The translations under genes and the position numbers were made by a program. DNA of 64,000 nucleotides from an uncultured Anaerolineae bacterium (GTDB taxonomy: Bacteria; Chloroflexota; Anaerolineae; Aggregatilineales; Phototrophicaceae). Position 1 is the stretch's first letter. Every line of letters starts with the position of its first letter. The notes under the pieces are model-generated. The model ran no database searches, was not told where the DNA came from, and saw only the letters and a program-made list of their open reading frames with translations. Of this stretch, positions 43,372-52,541 are shown in pieces. The DNA is taken from assembly GCA_938022205.1 (NCBI GenBank), contig CALIEB010000001.1, positions 434,001 through 498,000 of the forward strand. Direction: 5' to 3'.

Positions 43372-44592
43372 TCACCAACCGCCGTCTAGCCAAACCGGGC
43401 TGGCGATAGTGCCTTCGGTGTTGCGCGTCAATTGGCGTGGGCGGCGCGTGGTCGTGTCGACAACAAAGAGCTGCATGATGCCTGCCGCGTTGGTCAGGCT
43501 ATAGACCGCCTGCGCGCCGTTGGGGCTTACCGCTGCTTCGGGCGTTTGCGTCAGGTCGCTCACCAGCTCGATGAGATTGCCCGTGCGATTGTTGCGCCAG
43601 AACAGCGCGTTAGGATAGCGTAGCAGCATCACCTCGCCGTCCAAGCTGTAGGTCACGCCTTGCAAGCCGTCCAGCACGCCCAACGCAATCGGCTGTGGCG
43701 ACGCGCCGCGCGTCGTGTCCGCTAGCAAGCGCGCAGTGGTGGTGATGCCCGTGTCCGTGCGACGAAACGACATGAACACCAACTCATCGGCGTTGGGGCG
43801 GGCTTGAGGGCGGCTGTTTGCGCCAAAGCTGCGCGTAAACGCTGCCACGCGCACGGTGTCATCGGCAAGGTCATACGCCATCAGGTCATCGCCCTCGCTA
43901 TAGTAGAGCGTGTCAGCGAGGCGATTGAAGGTAAACCCGCTGTAAAGCGGCGTGCTAAAGGTCAAGACAGCGCGTTGGTTGTTAGCGGTCGGGCAGAGGT
44001 TGCTGCCGACAAAGCTGGCGGTGTAAATCGCGCCTGCCGCCGTCAAGGTGGGCGCAGCATACCACGCCAGCAGTACGCCGTCACCCAACCACTGCGGGTC
44101 ACGCACGTCAGCAAAGCCCAAGCAAGAAATTTGCTGCAAGTACGTGCCGTCGCGGTTCATCACGTACACTTCAGAGGTCACGCCGTCGGCCGCGCCCACA
44201 AACGCCAGCAGCTTGCCGTCCGGTGAGGGCGTAAGCTGGGCAATGCGCCGCCCCACGCCAAACGTGAACACCAGCTCACTGCGTTCACCGTCGTTGGTCA
44301 CGGCGACAATCGCGTCGTCGTTGTAAATGTAGTAGATGCTGCTGTTGGCACGCGGGGTGAGCGTGAACGTGGCGGTCGGTGGCTCGGTTGGCTCGGGCGT
44401 AAACGTGGCGGTCGGCGTAAACGTCGGCGGCAGCGTGGCGCGCGCGCTGGTGGCGGTAGCGGTCGGGGCGCGCTCGGTGCTAATCGCTTCGAGGTTGGCA
44501 AGCGTTGGCAGCGGCGCGTCACTTGTCGGTTGGCACGCACTCGCGCCCCACAGCAACATCGCTACCACGCAACCCTTGAGCCACTTGTTCAT
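43372..44592 (-). CDS. Beta-propeller lipoprotein (TolB/PD40-like)
   Basis: 406 residues from the ATG at 44592, with signal peptide and lipobox-type end (LLWGASAC). A Thr/Pro-rich linker (PTATATSARATLPPTFTPTATFTPEPTEPP in pieces) joins it to a PD40-type beta-propeller with repeated blades such as AQLTPSPDGKLLAFVGA and ARPNADELVFMSF. It is an extracellular protein of unknown ligand. The linker style matches the lipoprotein at 4399. A -10 (TATAAT, minus, 44633-44638) lies 40 bases upstream. Confidence 0.78.
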   Translation of the reverse strand: MNKWLKGCVVAMLLWGASACQPTSDAPLPTLANLEAISTERAPTATATSARATLPPTFTPTATFTPEPTEPPTATFTLTPRANSSIYYIYNDDAIVAVTNDGERSELVFTFGVGRRIAQLTPSPDGKLLAFVGAADGVTSEVYVMNRDGTYLQQISCLGFADVRDPQWLGDGVLLAWYAAPTLTAAGAIYTASFVGSNLCPTANNQRAVLTFSTPLYSGFTFNRLADTLYYSEGDDLMAYDLADDTVRVAAFTRSFGANSRPQARPNADELVFMSFRRTDTGITTTARLLADTTRGASPQPIALGVLDGLQGVTYSLDGEVMLLRYPNALFWRNNRTGNLIELVSDLTQTPEAAVSPNGAQAVYSLTNAAGIMQLFVVDTTTRRPRQLTRNTEGTIASPVWLDGGW

Positions 44593-44632
44593 TGCCGCGC
44601 CCCCTTGCTTGTTGTCCTCGCCGATGGTGTTC

Positions 44633-44638
44633 ATTATA
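44633..44638 (-). promoter_or_regulatory. -10 element of the propeller lipoprotein gene
   Basis: Minus strand reads TG-TATAAT. Confidence 0.5.
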
Positions 44639-44726
44639 CATGAGTGCGCAACGGTTGCACTACGCTGGGCTGTCTGTCAGCGGTATTCTGCAGCCACGAT
44701 TGCCCTGTGTTTGTTTTGACAGGCGT

Positions 44727-44735
44727 TGTTATAAT
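44727..44735 (+). promoter_or_regulatory. Extended -10 promoter of the secreted SH3b protein
   Basis: TGT-TATAAT lies 41 bases before the start at 44777. A TTGACA at 44716-44721 is only 8 bases away, so it is not its -35. Confidence 0.6.
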
Positions 44736-44776
44736 ACAGTCAAACAATCACCGCAATCAGCAGAGAGAAGGCAAAG

Positions 44777-46357
44777 ATGCGCCAACAAATCGTTCAACTA
44801 GGCTGTGCGCTGCTGTTAGCAAGCACCGCCGTCGCACAAAGCGTCCCCACCCTTTCTGATGTGACCCCTGTTGCGCCCGCCGCCGCTGGCGCGCAGATAA
44901 CCTTGAGCCAACGCTGCCCCGTGCAAGTCGACAGCGCGTTTACCGCCACCGAGCTTATCTGCACCAACGTAGGTGACAACACCGCTTGCATCGGCAACGG
45001 CGTGGTGGAAGCTACGCCGCACAGCAACATCGCCAACTTTCAGTTCAGCCAGCCCGCCGACCGCGCCAACCTCAGCACGCTGGCGGAGCTGCGGCTGCGC
45101 ACGTTGGACACCGAAAACGCCATTTGGGCGGTGGTGCGCGCGCGCCCTGAATATCGCTCGTCGGGCGGACGGCGGTTCATCGCGCACATGCTGGTCTTCG
45201 GCGATGTGACGCTGGTGGACGACGGCGAACGCCCGCAGGCGTTAGACACAAAAGGACAGCGCACAGGGCGCGTCTTGGCGGAGCGCGGGCTGGTCGTGCG
45301 GCGTACGCCCGACCCAAGCGGCGTGGTCGTCTGGCAACTGAGCGCGGGCGAAGAAATCCAAGTAACGGGCATCACCGCTGATAGAACGTGGCTGCGCATC
45401 GAAATCCCCAGCTTTTACGGCGGCGCGGGCTGGGTGTACGGCTACTATGTCGACGTGGCGGGCGGCGCGGAGACGCTGCCGATTGTGGACGTGAACACGC
45501 CGCGCCCCACTGTGCCACCGCCGCCGCAAGTGGAATACGCTACCATGCAAGCCTTTAAGCTCGTCAGCGCGCCCACCAACCCCGCTTGTCCGAACACCCC
45601 TGACAGCGGCGTGCTTATCCAATCGCCCGACAACGAGATTGAGGAGATGCTTTTCAAGGTAAACGGCGTGCGCTTCGTCATGAGCGGCACGCTTTTCATT
45701 CAAGCGCAAGCCTCAGGACGCATGACCGTGCGCGTCATCGAGGGGTACACCACGCTAGAAACGCCGCAAGGGCGCGTCAACGTCTCTGCTAACGAAAACG
45801 GCATCGTGCAGATGAGCGACAACCTCACGCCGCTAGGCGCGCCTATCGCTGACTTTACCAGCTCACCGCTGCTAGCGTACTTGCCCGCCCGCCTGCTGCC
45901 GCGCCTCGTGCTGCTGCCCACGCCCGCCGCTGGCACGGATACAGGTGCCGTGCCCGCCGACAGCTCTGACGTGAGTGCCGCGCCCGCCGAAACACCGCAG
46001 CCTACGTCCGCCGCACCCGTCGTTAGCGGCAGCATGGTGTCGTCGGTGTATGGCGAAATTTGCACCGACGAGGGGTTGAGTGTGAGCGAGAACGCTGCGC
46101 CGGTGGGCATCTCAACGGACGTTGGCGGCGTGTGGACAGCTACCGCTGGCACGCGCGTGACCATCACCGTCTTGGGCGGCACGTTCCAGCCCACTATCGG
46201 CAGCTTCATCAAGCTCAACAGCCTGCAAGGCGTAGTGGCGCAGTCGGGCGACAACGCCAGCCTCACACACACGTTTGAGCAAGAGACGCGCTTCTCGGTC
46301 ACGCTTAGCTCGCGGGCGGGCGAAACGCTGATTGTCACGATGCGCTGCGGGGGATAG
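44777..46357 (+). CDS. Secreted SH3b/FecR-like protein
   Basis: 526 residues with signal peptide (QLGCALLLASTAVAQ). The N-terminal cysteine domain (QRCPVQV, ELICTNV, TACIGNGVVE, NFQFSQPAD, AIWAVVRARPE, LVFGDVTLV) is homologous to that at 40168. An SH3b domain follows (LVVRRTPDPSGVVVWQLS, WLRIEIP, GWVYGYYVD). Next come a FecR-like segment (IQSPDNEIEEMLFKVNGVRF) and a C-terminal beta domain. It is monocistronic. Probable role is at the cell surface; the binding partner is unknown. Confidence 0.78.
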   Translation: MRQQIVQLGCALLLASTAVAQSVPTLSDVTPVAPAAAGAQITLSQRCPVQVDSAFTATELICTNVGDNTACIGNGVVEATPHSNIANFQFSQPADRANLSTLAELRLRTLDTENAIWAVVRARPEYRSSGGRRFIAHMLVFGDVTLVDDGERPQALDTKGQRTGRVLAERGLVVRRTPDPSGVVVWQLSAGEEIQVTGITADRTWLRIEIPSFYGGAGWVYGYYVDVAGGAETLPIVDVNTPRPTVPPPPQVEYATMQAFKLVSAPTNPACPNTPDSGVLIQSPDNEIEEMLFKVNGVRFVMSGTLFIQAQASGRMTVRVIEGYTTLETPQGRVNVSANENGIVQMSDNLTPLGAPIADFTSSPLLAYLPARLLPRLVLLPTPAAGTDTGAVPADSSDVSAAPAETPQPTSAAPVVSGSMVSSVYGEICTDEGLSVSENAAPVGISTDVGGVWTATAGTRVTITVLGGTFQPTIGSFIKLNSLQGVVAQSGDNASLTHTFEQETRFSVTLSSRAGETLIVTMRCGG

Positions 46358-46433
46358 TCACGTTAGACTTGCGCATTTGTGCCTTAAGGCTATCATTAAT
46401 TAAGGACGTATATCAGCGCATAGGACAGCGGGT

Positions 46434-47573
46434 ATGGCAAAAGCCAAGGTGTTAGTTGTCGAAGACGATGTGAACTTGCTCTCGGGCATTTACGACATTT
46501 TGAAGCTGGAAGGCTACGAGGTTCTTACAGCAATCAACGGCACAGAAGGGTTAAAAGTGCTGCAAACGCAGTCAATGCCGCCCGACCTAATTATCTCCGA
46601 CATTACCATGCCGCTGATGGATGGCTTTACCTTCTTGGAACACGTGCGTGCCAATGACGCTTGGGTCAAAGTGCCGTTTATCTTTCTTACTGCCAAAAGC
46701 GAACGCCACGACCGCCATAAGGGCAGCCTCATGGGCGCGGATGTCTATCTGACCAAGCCTTTTGAGGCACCTGATTTGATTGTCACTGTCGAAGCGTTGC
46801 TCAAGCGCAACCGTGACATCCAGCGTGTGACCGAAACCGAAGTAACCGATGTCAAGCGCAAGATTATGACCATCCTCAACCATGAGTTTCGCACGCCCTT
46901 GACGTTGGTCGTGGCGTACGCCGAGATGCTGAAAGAGTTTGACCCTGAGAAAATGTCTCCCGAAGAGGTCATAAATTTTCTCAAAGGGGTGAACAGCGGT
47001 GCAGACCGCTTGCGCCGCCTTGTCGAAAACTTCATCATGATTGTCGAACTCGAGAACGCACAAGAGAACAACACGTTTGCCTGGCGGTTTCGCTTGCTTG
47101 AGGGCCCGCACTGGCGGTACTTGGTGGAGGACGCGCACCGCCAGATTGCTATGACAGACATACGCCCGCGCAATTTCTTGTTTGACATTGCGCCTAACTT
47201 GCCCACTATTTTCTGTGATACCGTGTCAGTGACGGTGCTGCTGCGCGAGTTAATGGACAACGCCGCCAAGTTTTCCAGCAAGAACAGCACGATTACCGTG
47301 CGCGTGCTGCCTGCCGAAGGCGGCGTGCTGGTGCGCGTGGAAGACGAAGGGCGCGGCATCCCCGCCAATGAACTAGAAAATATCTGGAAGCCCTTCTACC
47401 AAATTGAGCGCGAACACTACGAAGATCAAGGCGCGGGCAGCGGGCTTGCCATCGTTGCCGCCGTTGCTAAGCTGCACAATGGCAGTTATTTTGTCGAAAG
47501 CACGGAAGGGGTAGGCAGCGTGTTCAGCGTCTTCCTGCCAATTGGTGCAACGCGCCAAGACAAAATCACGTAG
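46434..47573 (+). CDS. Receiver-histidine kinase fusion protein
   Basis: 379 residues. An N-terminal receiver domain (Asp10/11, phospho-acceptor Asp56, Lys108) is fused to a HisKA helix pair (ILNHEFRTPL with His150) and a HATPase domain (ELMDNAAKFSS as N box, VEDEGRGIPANELENIW as G1, GAGSGLAIV as G2). There is no transmembrane segment, so it senses through its receiver rather than an outer domain. Downstream genes on the same strand include pspA, which raises a membrane-stress link, although a separate promoter (47604-47612) lies between them. Confidence 0.92.
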   Translation: MAKAKVLVVEDDVNLLSGIYDILKLEGYEVLTAINGTEGLKVLQTQSMPPDLIISDITMPLMDGFTFLEHVRANDAWVKVPFIFLTAKSERHDRHKGSLMGADVYLTKPFEAPDLIVTVEALLKRNRDIQRVTETEVTDVKRKIMTILNHEFRTPLTLVVAYAEMLKEFDPEKMSPEEVINFLKGVNSGADRLRRLVENFIMIVELENAQENNTFAWRFRLLEGPHWRYLVEDAHRQIAMTDIRPRNFLFDIAPNLPTIFCDTVSVTVLLRELMDNAAKFSSKNSTITVRVLPAEGGVLVRVEDEGRGIPANELENIWKPFYQIEREHYEDQGAGSGLAIVAAVAKLHNGSYFVESTEGVGSVFSVFLPIGATRQDKIT

Positions 47574-47603
47574 AAACAAGTGGCGCAAAAATCACGCGCT
47601 TCG

Positions 47604-47612
47604 TGTTATACT
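47604..47612 (+). promoter_or_regulatory. Extended -10 promoter of pspA
   Basis: TGT-TATACT lies 46 bases before the start at 47658. Confidence 0.6.
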
Positions 47613-47657
47613 AGCGGCAAACTTGTTCATTAGACATCATGAGAGAGGCAGCTCACT

Positions 47658-48344
47658 ATGGCTTCGTTGCTTGAGAAAGTACAGACGTTAATTAGTGCCA
47701 ATCTGCACGGCATTGTCGACCGCGCCCTTGAGGCAAACTCGGTAAAGGTCATGGATGAATATATCCGCCAAGTCGAACGCAACCTTGAGGCGTTGGAAGA
47801 CTCCGCCGCAACGGTTGGTGGCACGGTGCGCACGCTCAAGCGTAAGTACGAAGAGTTTGCTGCCGCCACCGAAAAGCTCGACCGCGACATCGACACGCTC
47901 ATCATCAAGGGCAAGAACGACCTTGCCGCCGCTGCCCAAGCCGAACTCAACACCAAGCAAGAGCTAGCGCAGGAATACTACGAGCAGTGGCAAGTGCAAG
48001 AAAAGCAGTATCAAGCCATGCTCGACATGCGCATGAAGCTAGAAACACGCCTGACGACCATCAAGCAAGAGCGCGAACGCTTGCGCGCCCTCATCGAGCT
48101 GGCGGAAGCCAAGAAGATAACGGTCAAGACCATCAAGAGCCTCGACGGCTTAGCGAACACGGGTGACGCGGAAATCGACAGCCTCAGCCAGCAAATTCGC
48201 GCGCGCCTCGACCGCGAAGACGCACGCCTCGAGTTGGCAACGCGCAAAATCGCCGACGAAATCGCCGATGCTGTTGGCAGCAGCGAAATTGACATGCAGC
48301 TGGAAGAACGCCGCCGTCGTCTGTTGGGTGGCAAACAAGAGTAA
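47658..48344 (+). CDS. pspA: PspA/IM30 family membrane-protective protein
   Basis: 228 residues of almost pure coiled coil with the PspA_IM30 pattern: an N-terminal amphipathic helix (LEKVQTLISANLHGIVDRA), then VKVMDEYIRQVERNLEALEDS and later MKLETRLTTIKQERERLRALIEL. The family binds and remodels stressed membranes (ESCRT-III fold). The gene starts from its own extended -10. A strong hairpin after the stop may lower read-through into the next gene. Confidence 0.9.
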   Translation: MASLLEKVQTLISANLHGIVDRALEANSVKVMDEYIRQVERNLEALEDSAATVGGTVRTLKRKYEEFAAATEKLDRDIDTLIIKGKNDLAAAAQAELNTKQELAQEYYEQWQVQEKQYQAMLDMRMKLETRLTTIKQERERLRALIELAEAKKITVKTIKSLDGLANTGDAEIDSLSQQIRARLDREDARLELATRKIADEIADAVGSSEIDMQLEERRRRLLGGKQE

Positions 48345-48365
48345 GCACGTCGCAACGCGCCCATT

Positions 48366-48403
48366 GCGTAAGGGCAGCCACCGCTTGCCCTTACGCTTGT
48401 TTG
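48366..48403 (+). terminator. Terminator-like hairpin after pspA
   Basis: GCGTAAGGGCA (48366-48376) pairs with TGCCCTTACGC (48386-48396), 11 perfect pairs with a 9-base loop, then TTGTTTG. A weak T-tract suggests partial termination. Confidence 0.7.
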
Positions 48404-48419
48404 AGAGTGGGGAAACGCC

Positions 48420-49235
48420 ATGCAAGAACGTTCAAAAGTGCGTCAACGGGTGTTCGGCACGCTGCTCATGAATGCCCTGCTGCGCTGGGAAACTGCCGTC
48501 ACGCTGGTGGTCACGCTTGTGCTGTTCGCTTTCGTGCCGCTAGAACTTCCCTTTTGGCAGCAGTGGTTTTGGCTGGTCTTAGGCGGTGTGGCGCAAGCCT
48601 CCCTAGTGATTAGCGCGATAACCGACCCCGAAGAGACCGCCGAAGCGATGGCAAAAGAGTTCGAAGCGCAGTATGACCTCGCGCAAATTCGCAACCGCGT
48701 CTCGCGCGAACGCTTAAATGCCGCGCTAGAGTACCGCCGCAACATGCTTAAGTTGGTCAAACGCCACGAAGGTGCGATGCGCGTCAGCCTGCGCCAGACT
48801 GTTGACGACATCAACGCTTGGATTGCGCACATGCACAACCTTGCCTTGCACATCGATGCCTTTGAGGGCAATCAGCTGGTCGAGCGCGACATGCGCGAGG
48901 TGCCGGCACGCATCGAAAAGGTCAAAATTCGCATCAGCCAAGAGAAAGACGAGCGCGTGCGCGAAGAACTTGAGGCACAGCTGCGTCAGCTTGAGCAGCA
49001 GCGGCGCAACCTTGAAGCCACCATCAGCAGCATCAAACGCGCCGAAATTCAGCTCGAAAGCACGCTGTCCTCGTTAGGGACAATTTACGCGCAGATGTCA
49101 CTGCTCGGCACCAAAGAAGTCGACAGCGCGCGCGCCCAACGCCTGCGCCTCGAAATTCAAGATGAGGTGTCGAGCTTGCAGGACACGATCGAAGCGATGG
49201 ACGAAGTGCAGCTGCAGTCCTTCCGCCGGGCGTGA
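48420..49235 (+). CDS. Two-helix membrane protein with long coiled coil
   Basis: 271 residues. Two N-terminal transmembrane helices (about 27-43 and 50-66) are followed by about 190 residues of charged heptad-like helix (EEELEAQLRQLEQQRRNLEAT type). It resembles PspA-like coiled coils anchored to the membrane, but no named family is recognised. It follows pspA on the same strand, so a partner role to PspA is a fair inference. It ends in a 4-base overlap (GTGA) with the next start. Confidence 0.7.
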   Translation: MQERSKVRQRVFGTLLMNALLRWETAVTLVVTLVLFAFVPLELPFWQQWFWLVLGGVAQASLVISAITDPEETAEAMAKEFEAQYDLAQIRNRVSRERLNAALEYRRNMLKLVKRHEGAMRVSLRQTVDDINAWIAHMHNLALHIDAFEGNQLVERDMREVPARIEKVKIRISQEKDERVREELEAQLRQLEQQRRNLEATISSIKRAEIQLESTLSSLGTIYAQMSLLGTKEVDSARAQRLRLEIQDEVSSLQDTIEAMDEVQLQSFRRA

Positions 49236-51148
49236 GCGTAACCATGCGCCGCGTCTTGTTGTTATGCTTATTTTTGTTGGCTACCCTCACCCCTGCTTGG
49301 GCGCAGGATGGGTTAGACCTGCCCACTGAACTTTACGTGCTGCGCAACGACGGCGCGCTAGACCGTTTTGGCTTAGGCAGCAGCGGCGTGCAGCGCGTTA
49401 GCCCCGCCGATGCCTTCTTACTCGACTTTGCCGTTGCGCCCGACGGCAACTTGCTGGCCTATCGTACCCCTGAGGGCTTATTCTTGCGCCCGCTGCATGA
49501 CCCCACCGCTGCCAGCACACTGCTCCTAGACAGCACCATCGCCAGCTTCCCCGAAATACGCGGCAAAGGCGCGACGCTAGCGTGGTCGCACGACGGCGAC
49601 GTGCTGGCGTTCACGGCGTTGGGCAACGGGCGCGTGCGCTTCCGCAGCGGGCGCACGCAAGAGCTAGGCGTGGCGGGCTTACAAGAGCTGCTGTGGTCGC
49701 CCCGCAGCACCTACCTTGCCATCGGCGCGCAGGAAAACGTGTGGTGGATTTTTCGCCGCGAAGGAGAAGTGCTGCGCCTGACGAGTGCTATCCCCAGCGC
49801 ATCCAGCATCTTCTGGGTGCAAGACGCGCTGTTGGCGTTCACTCCCAGCGACGGCGGCTTGATTGCGATGAACCTTGCCGACCGCAACGCGCAAACGCCC
49901 ATTCTCGACGCGCGCCAACGCTACTATCTGCCGTATCAGTGGGAGGATGGGCGCGTGTGGCTGTTCAGCGGCAGCCCAGAAGCTGCCACGCTGGTTGAAG
50001 TGACGATTGTCAACGGCGTGAGCCGCACGCAAACGCTTGGCAGCAGCGCGCTTGACCTCAACGGTTTGCGCTGGTCACCCAACGGCGCGTTCTTGGTCGC
50101 GCTGCGCGGCGGCGTGCTGGCGTTAGTCAATCCCCGCACAGGCGAGGGCTTCACGCTGCCCACGCCGCTCGTTTCGGCGTATGGCTGGGGCGTACGCTAC
50201 CCGCAAGCGGTCAGCGGCGTGCAGCTGCCGCGCGACGCGGGGGTGCTGGGGTATGATTTTGACGGCTTAGCGCAGGTTTGGCGCATCCCCGCCGACGGCA
50301 CACCGCCCAAGCAGCTCACCGAAGTCAGCGAAAGCGTGTCAGCGTTTGCGCTCGCGCCCGACGGACGGCGCATCGCCTACGTCACGGGCAGCCAGCTGGT
50401 CTACCAGCGGCTCGACACAAACGAACGCTACGTGTTGACCGACCAGCTCGGCACGCCGCAAGACAGCGCGCCGGTCTTTAGCGCGGACAGCGAGACGCTC
50501 TACTTTTACGAGGGCGCGGGCGCGGCGCGCGGCATCTTCCGCGTTGAGCTTGCCAGCGGCGTGATTTACCCGTTCTTGAGCGATGACAGCGAGACGCGCT
50601 ACACGCACCCACGTCCCGCCTCGCGGGTCAACGCGCTGCTGGTCAGCAGCAGCAGCCCCGACGTGCCGACCTTTTTAGTGGATGCCAGCACGGGCGAGAA
50701 GTTCGCCATCGCGGGCAATATGGCACGCTGGCTGGACGGCGCGACGGTTGGCTTTGTCACCACGCCGCGCACAGCGCAAGGCTTCGGCTTGTACGGCATT
50801 TACGGGCTAGATGTCACCCAGCTGGACACGCCGCCGCGCCTGCTCGTCAGCCTTGAGACGGGCGCGCCACTGCGCGATTTCTTGCGCCTGCCCGACGGCA
50901 GCGTGCGCCTGCTGCTGCAAGGTGACGCGCCCGCCACCGTGCAGGTCTGGCAAGCCGCCGCCAACAACCCTACGCCGCGCCTGCTTGCCGACGCGGGCTA
51001 CATCAGCGATGCGCACCTCTCGCCTGATGGCGCGTGGGTCGTTGGTTTTAGCCACGTGCTTGGGCATGTCGTCGCGCACAACATCGCCGCACAAAACACC
51101 GTGATGCTGCGCAACCCACAGCGCGCCTTCGCCTTGCGCTGGCGATAA
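49232..51148 (+). CDS. Secreted beta-propeller protein (TolB/WD40-like)
   Basis: 638 residues with a signal peptide (VLLLCLFLLATLTPAWAQ). The body is a series of propeller blades of the PD40 type, with repeated strands such as FAVAPDGNLLAYRT, LAWSHDGDVLAFTALG, FALAPDGRRIAYVTG and AHLSPDGAWVVGFS. The start GTG overlaps the previous stop by 4 bases (GTGA); the in-frame ATG at 49244 is a second choice. The ligand is unknown. Confidence 0.78.
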   Translation: MSVTMRRVLLLCLFLLATLTPAWAQDGLDLPTELYVLRNDGALDRFGLGSSGVQRVSPADAFLLDFAVAPDGNLLAYRTPEGLFLRPLHDPTAASTLLLDSTIASFPEIRGKGATLAWSHDGDVLAFTALGNGRVRFRSGRTQELGVAGLQELLWSPRSTYLAIGAQENVWWIFRREGEVLRLTSAIPSASSIFWVQDALLAFTPSDGGLIAMNLADRNAQTPILDARQRYYLPYQWEDGRVWLFSGSPEAATLVEVTIVNGVSRTQTLGSSALDLNGLRWSPNGAFLVALRGGVLALVNPRTGEGFTLPTPLVSAYGWGVRYPQAVSGVQLPRDAGVLGYDFDGLAQVWRIPADGTPPKQLTEVSESVSAFALAPDGRRIAYVTGSQLVYQRLDTNERYVLTDQLGTPQDSAPVFSADSETLYFYEGAGAARGIFRVELASGVIYPFLSDDSETRYTHPRPASRVNALLVSSSSPDVPTFLVDASTGEKFAIAGNMARWLDGATVGFVTTPRTAQGFGLYGIYGLDVTQLDTPPRLLVSLETGAPLRDFLRLPDGSVRLLLQGDAPATVQVWQAAANNPTPRLLADAGYISDAHLSPDGAWVVGFSHVLGHVVAHNIAAQNTVMLRNPQRAFALRWR

Positions 51149-51167
51149 TCCTCGAAAGGTTTAGCTC

Positions 51168-52526
51168 ATGACACAGGACAAGCTGCTCGCCCAATTAACG
51201 GCGGAGGATGCCGCTGCACGCGCCGAAGCCGCCACCGCGCTGGGCAACTTACGCGAGGCGCAAGCCCTAGACGCGCTGGCACACGCCTTGCGTCACGACG
51301 ACAACGACGGCGTGCGCGAACGCTGCGCGGTCGCCATTGCGCAAATCGGCGGCGGGCGCGCCGTTGACCTCTTGCTCGACGCGCTCGACGGACAGCGCGT
51401 TTGGGTCACCAACCGCATCGCCTACCTGCTCGGCGCAAGCCGCGACCCCCGTGCCGCCGACGCATTGCTCGAGCTTTTGGACGCGCCCGAACCGTCGACG
51501 CAAGGCGTAGCGGCATGGGCATTGGGGGCAATTGGCGCGGTACACGCCGTGCCGTCGCTGCGACGGCTACTACATGACCCCAACCCCGACGTGCGCGGCA
51601 GCAGTGCGTGGGCGTTGGGCGAACTCGGCGGCTTGGACGTGCTGGATGACCTCGTCGCCTGCACCCGCGACGACGCGCCCGACGTGCGCGCCAAAGCCGC
51701 ATGGGCGTTGGGCGCGCTGAGCGAGCGCACAGGCAACACGGACGCACTGCCCGCCTTGTTGGCTTTGTTAGACGACAATGCTGTCGTCAGAGACAACTCA
51801 GCGCACGTGTTCGTCTGCCAATACGCCGCCGAAGCCCTGTGGCAGCTTGGCACGCCTGAAGCCCGCGCCGCCGTTGAGGCGTGGCGACCGCGCGCGCAAG
51901 CCCTGCTCGCGCCCTACCGCACCCGCGAGATGGTGCGCGCTCTCGCTCACCCCGACGCGCAAACACGCCAAGAAGCCGCTAACGCGCTCATGGCGTTGGG
52001 CGAAGAAGCGGTGCCGCACCTGCGCGAAGGGCTGCGTGCCAAGCCCGCCCGCGTGCGTCAGCAGTGCGCCCGCCTACTGGGTGAGCTGCACGCCGCCGAA
52101 GCAGCCGACGACCTCATCGCCGCGCTAGAAGACGCGGACAGCGGCGTGTGGAGCCAAGCCGTCGGCGCGCTCGCCAAGCTGCCCACTGCTGCCAACCGCC
52201 CGCTGTATGCTGCGCTAACCCACGCCAACACGCGCGTTAAACTGGGTGCGGGCATCGCACTTTGGCGGCGCGAACGCAACGAGACAGGCTTCAAGTGGCT
52301 GCTCGTCGCAATGAATCACGAGGACATGCTGGTGCAGAGCAGCGCGATAACGTCGCTGTGGTCGCAGCCCGACGGTCGCGCCCTGCTCGAATTGCAGCGT
52401 GCCTTGACATTTGAGGATACCATGCTCAACCGCTACATCGCGCAAGCCTTGCAAGCCATCGGCACAGACGACGCGCTGGCACTCCTGCAAGCGTGGCTAG
52501 CCCACGTGCATCCTAACACCCACTAA
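51168..52526 (+). CDS. HEAT-repeat protein (PBS lyase-like repeats)
   Basis: 452 residues built of about ten 30-residue alpha-helical HEAT repeats, e.g. ARAEAATALGNLREAQALDALAHAL, RCAVAIAQIGGGRAVDLLLDAL and GVAAWALGAIGAVHAVPSL. No catalytic residues are visible. Such proteins act as protein-binding scaffolds in the cytoplasm. It starts 20 bases after the propeller gene. The AATALG / GAWALG type cores are typical of bacterial PBS-lyase HEAT proteins. Confidence 0.85.
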   Translation: MTQDKLLAQLTAEDAAARAEAATALGNLREAQALDALAHALRHDDNDGVRERCAVAIAQIGGGRAVDLLLDALDGQRVWVTNRIAYLLGASRDPRAADALLELLDAPEPSTQGVAAWALGAIGAVHAVPSLRRLLHDPNPDVRGSSAWALGELGGLDVLDDLVACTRDDAPDVRAKAAWALGALSERTGNTDALPALLALLDDNAVVRDNSAHVFVCQYAAEALWQLGTPEARAAVEAWRPRAQALLAPYRTREMVRALAHPDAQTRQEAANALMALGEEAVPHLREGLRAKPARVRQQCARLLGELHAAEAADDLIAALEDADSGVWSQAVGALAKLPTAANRPLYAALTHANTRVKLGAGIALWRRERNETGFKWLLVAMNHEDMLVQSSAITSLWSQPDGRALLELQRALTFEDTMLNRYIAQALQAIGTDDALALLQAWLAHVHPNTH

Positions 52527-52541
52527 CGCATCGAAACGCCT

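Noticed and set aside
44716-44735. TTGACA at 44716 as -35 of the SH3b gene promoter
   Set aside because: It is only 8 bases from the TATAAT, too close to act with it; the extended -10 explains the promoter.
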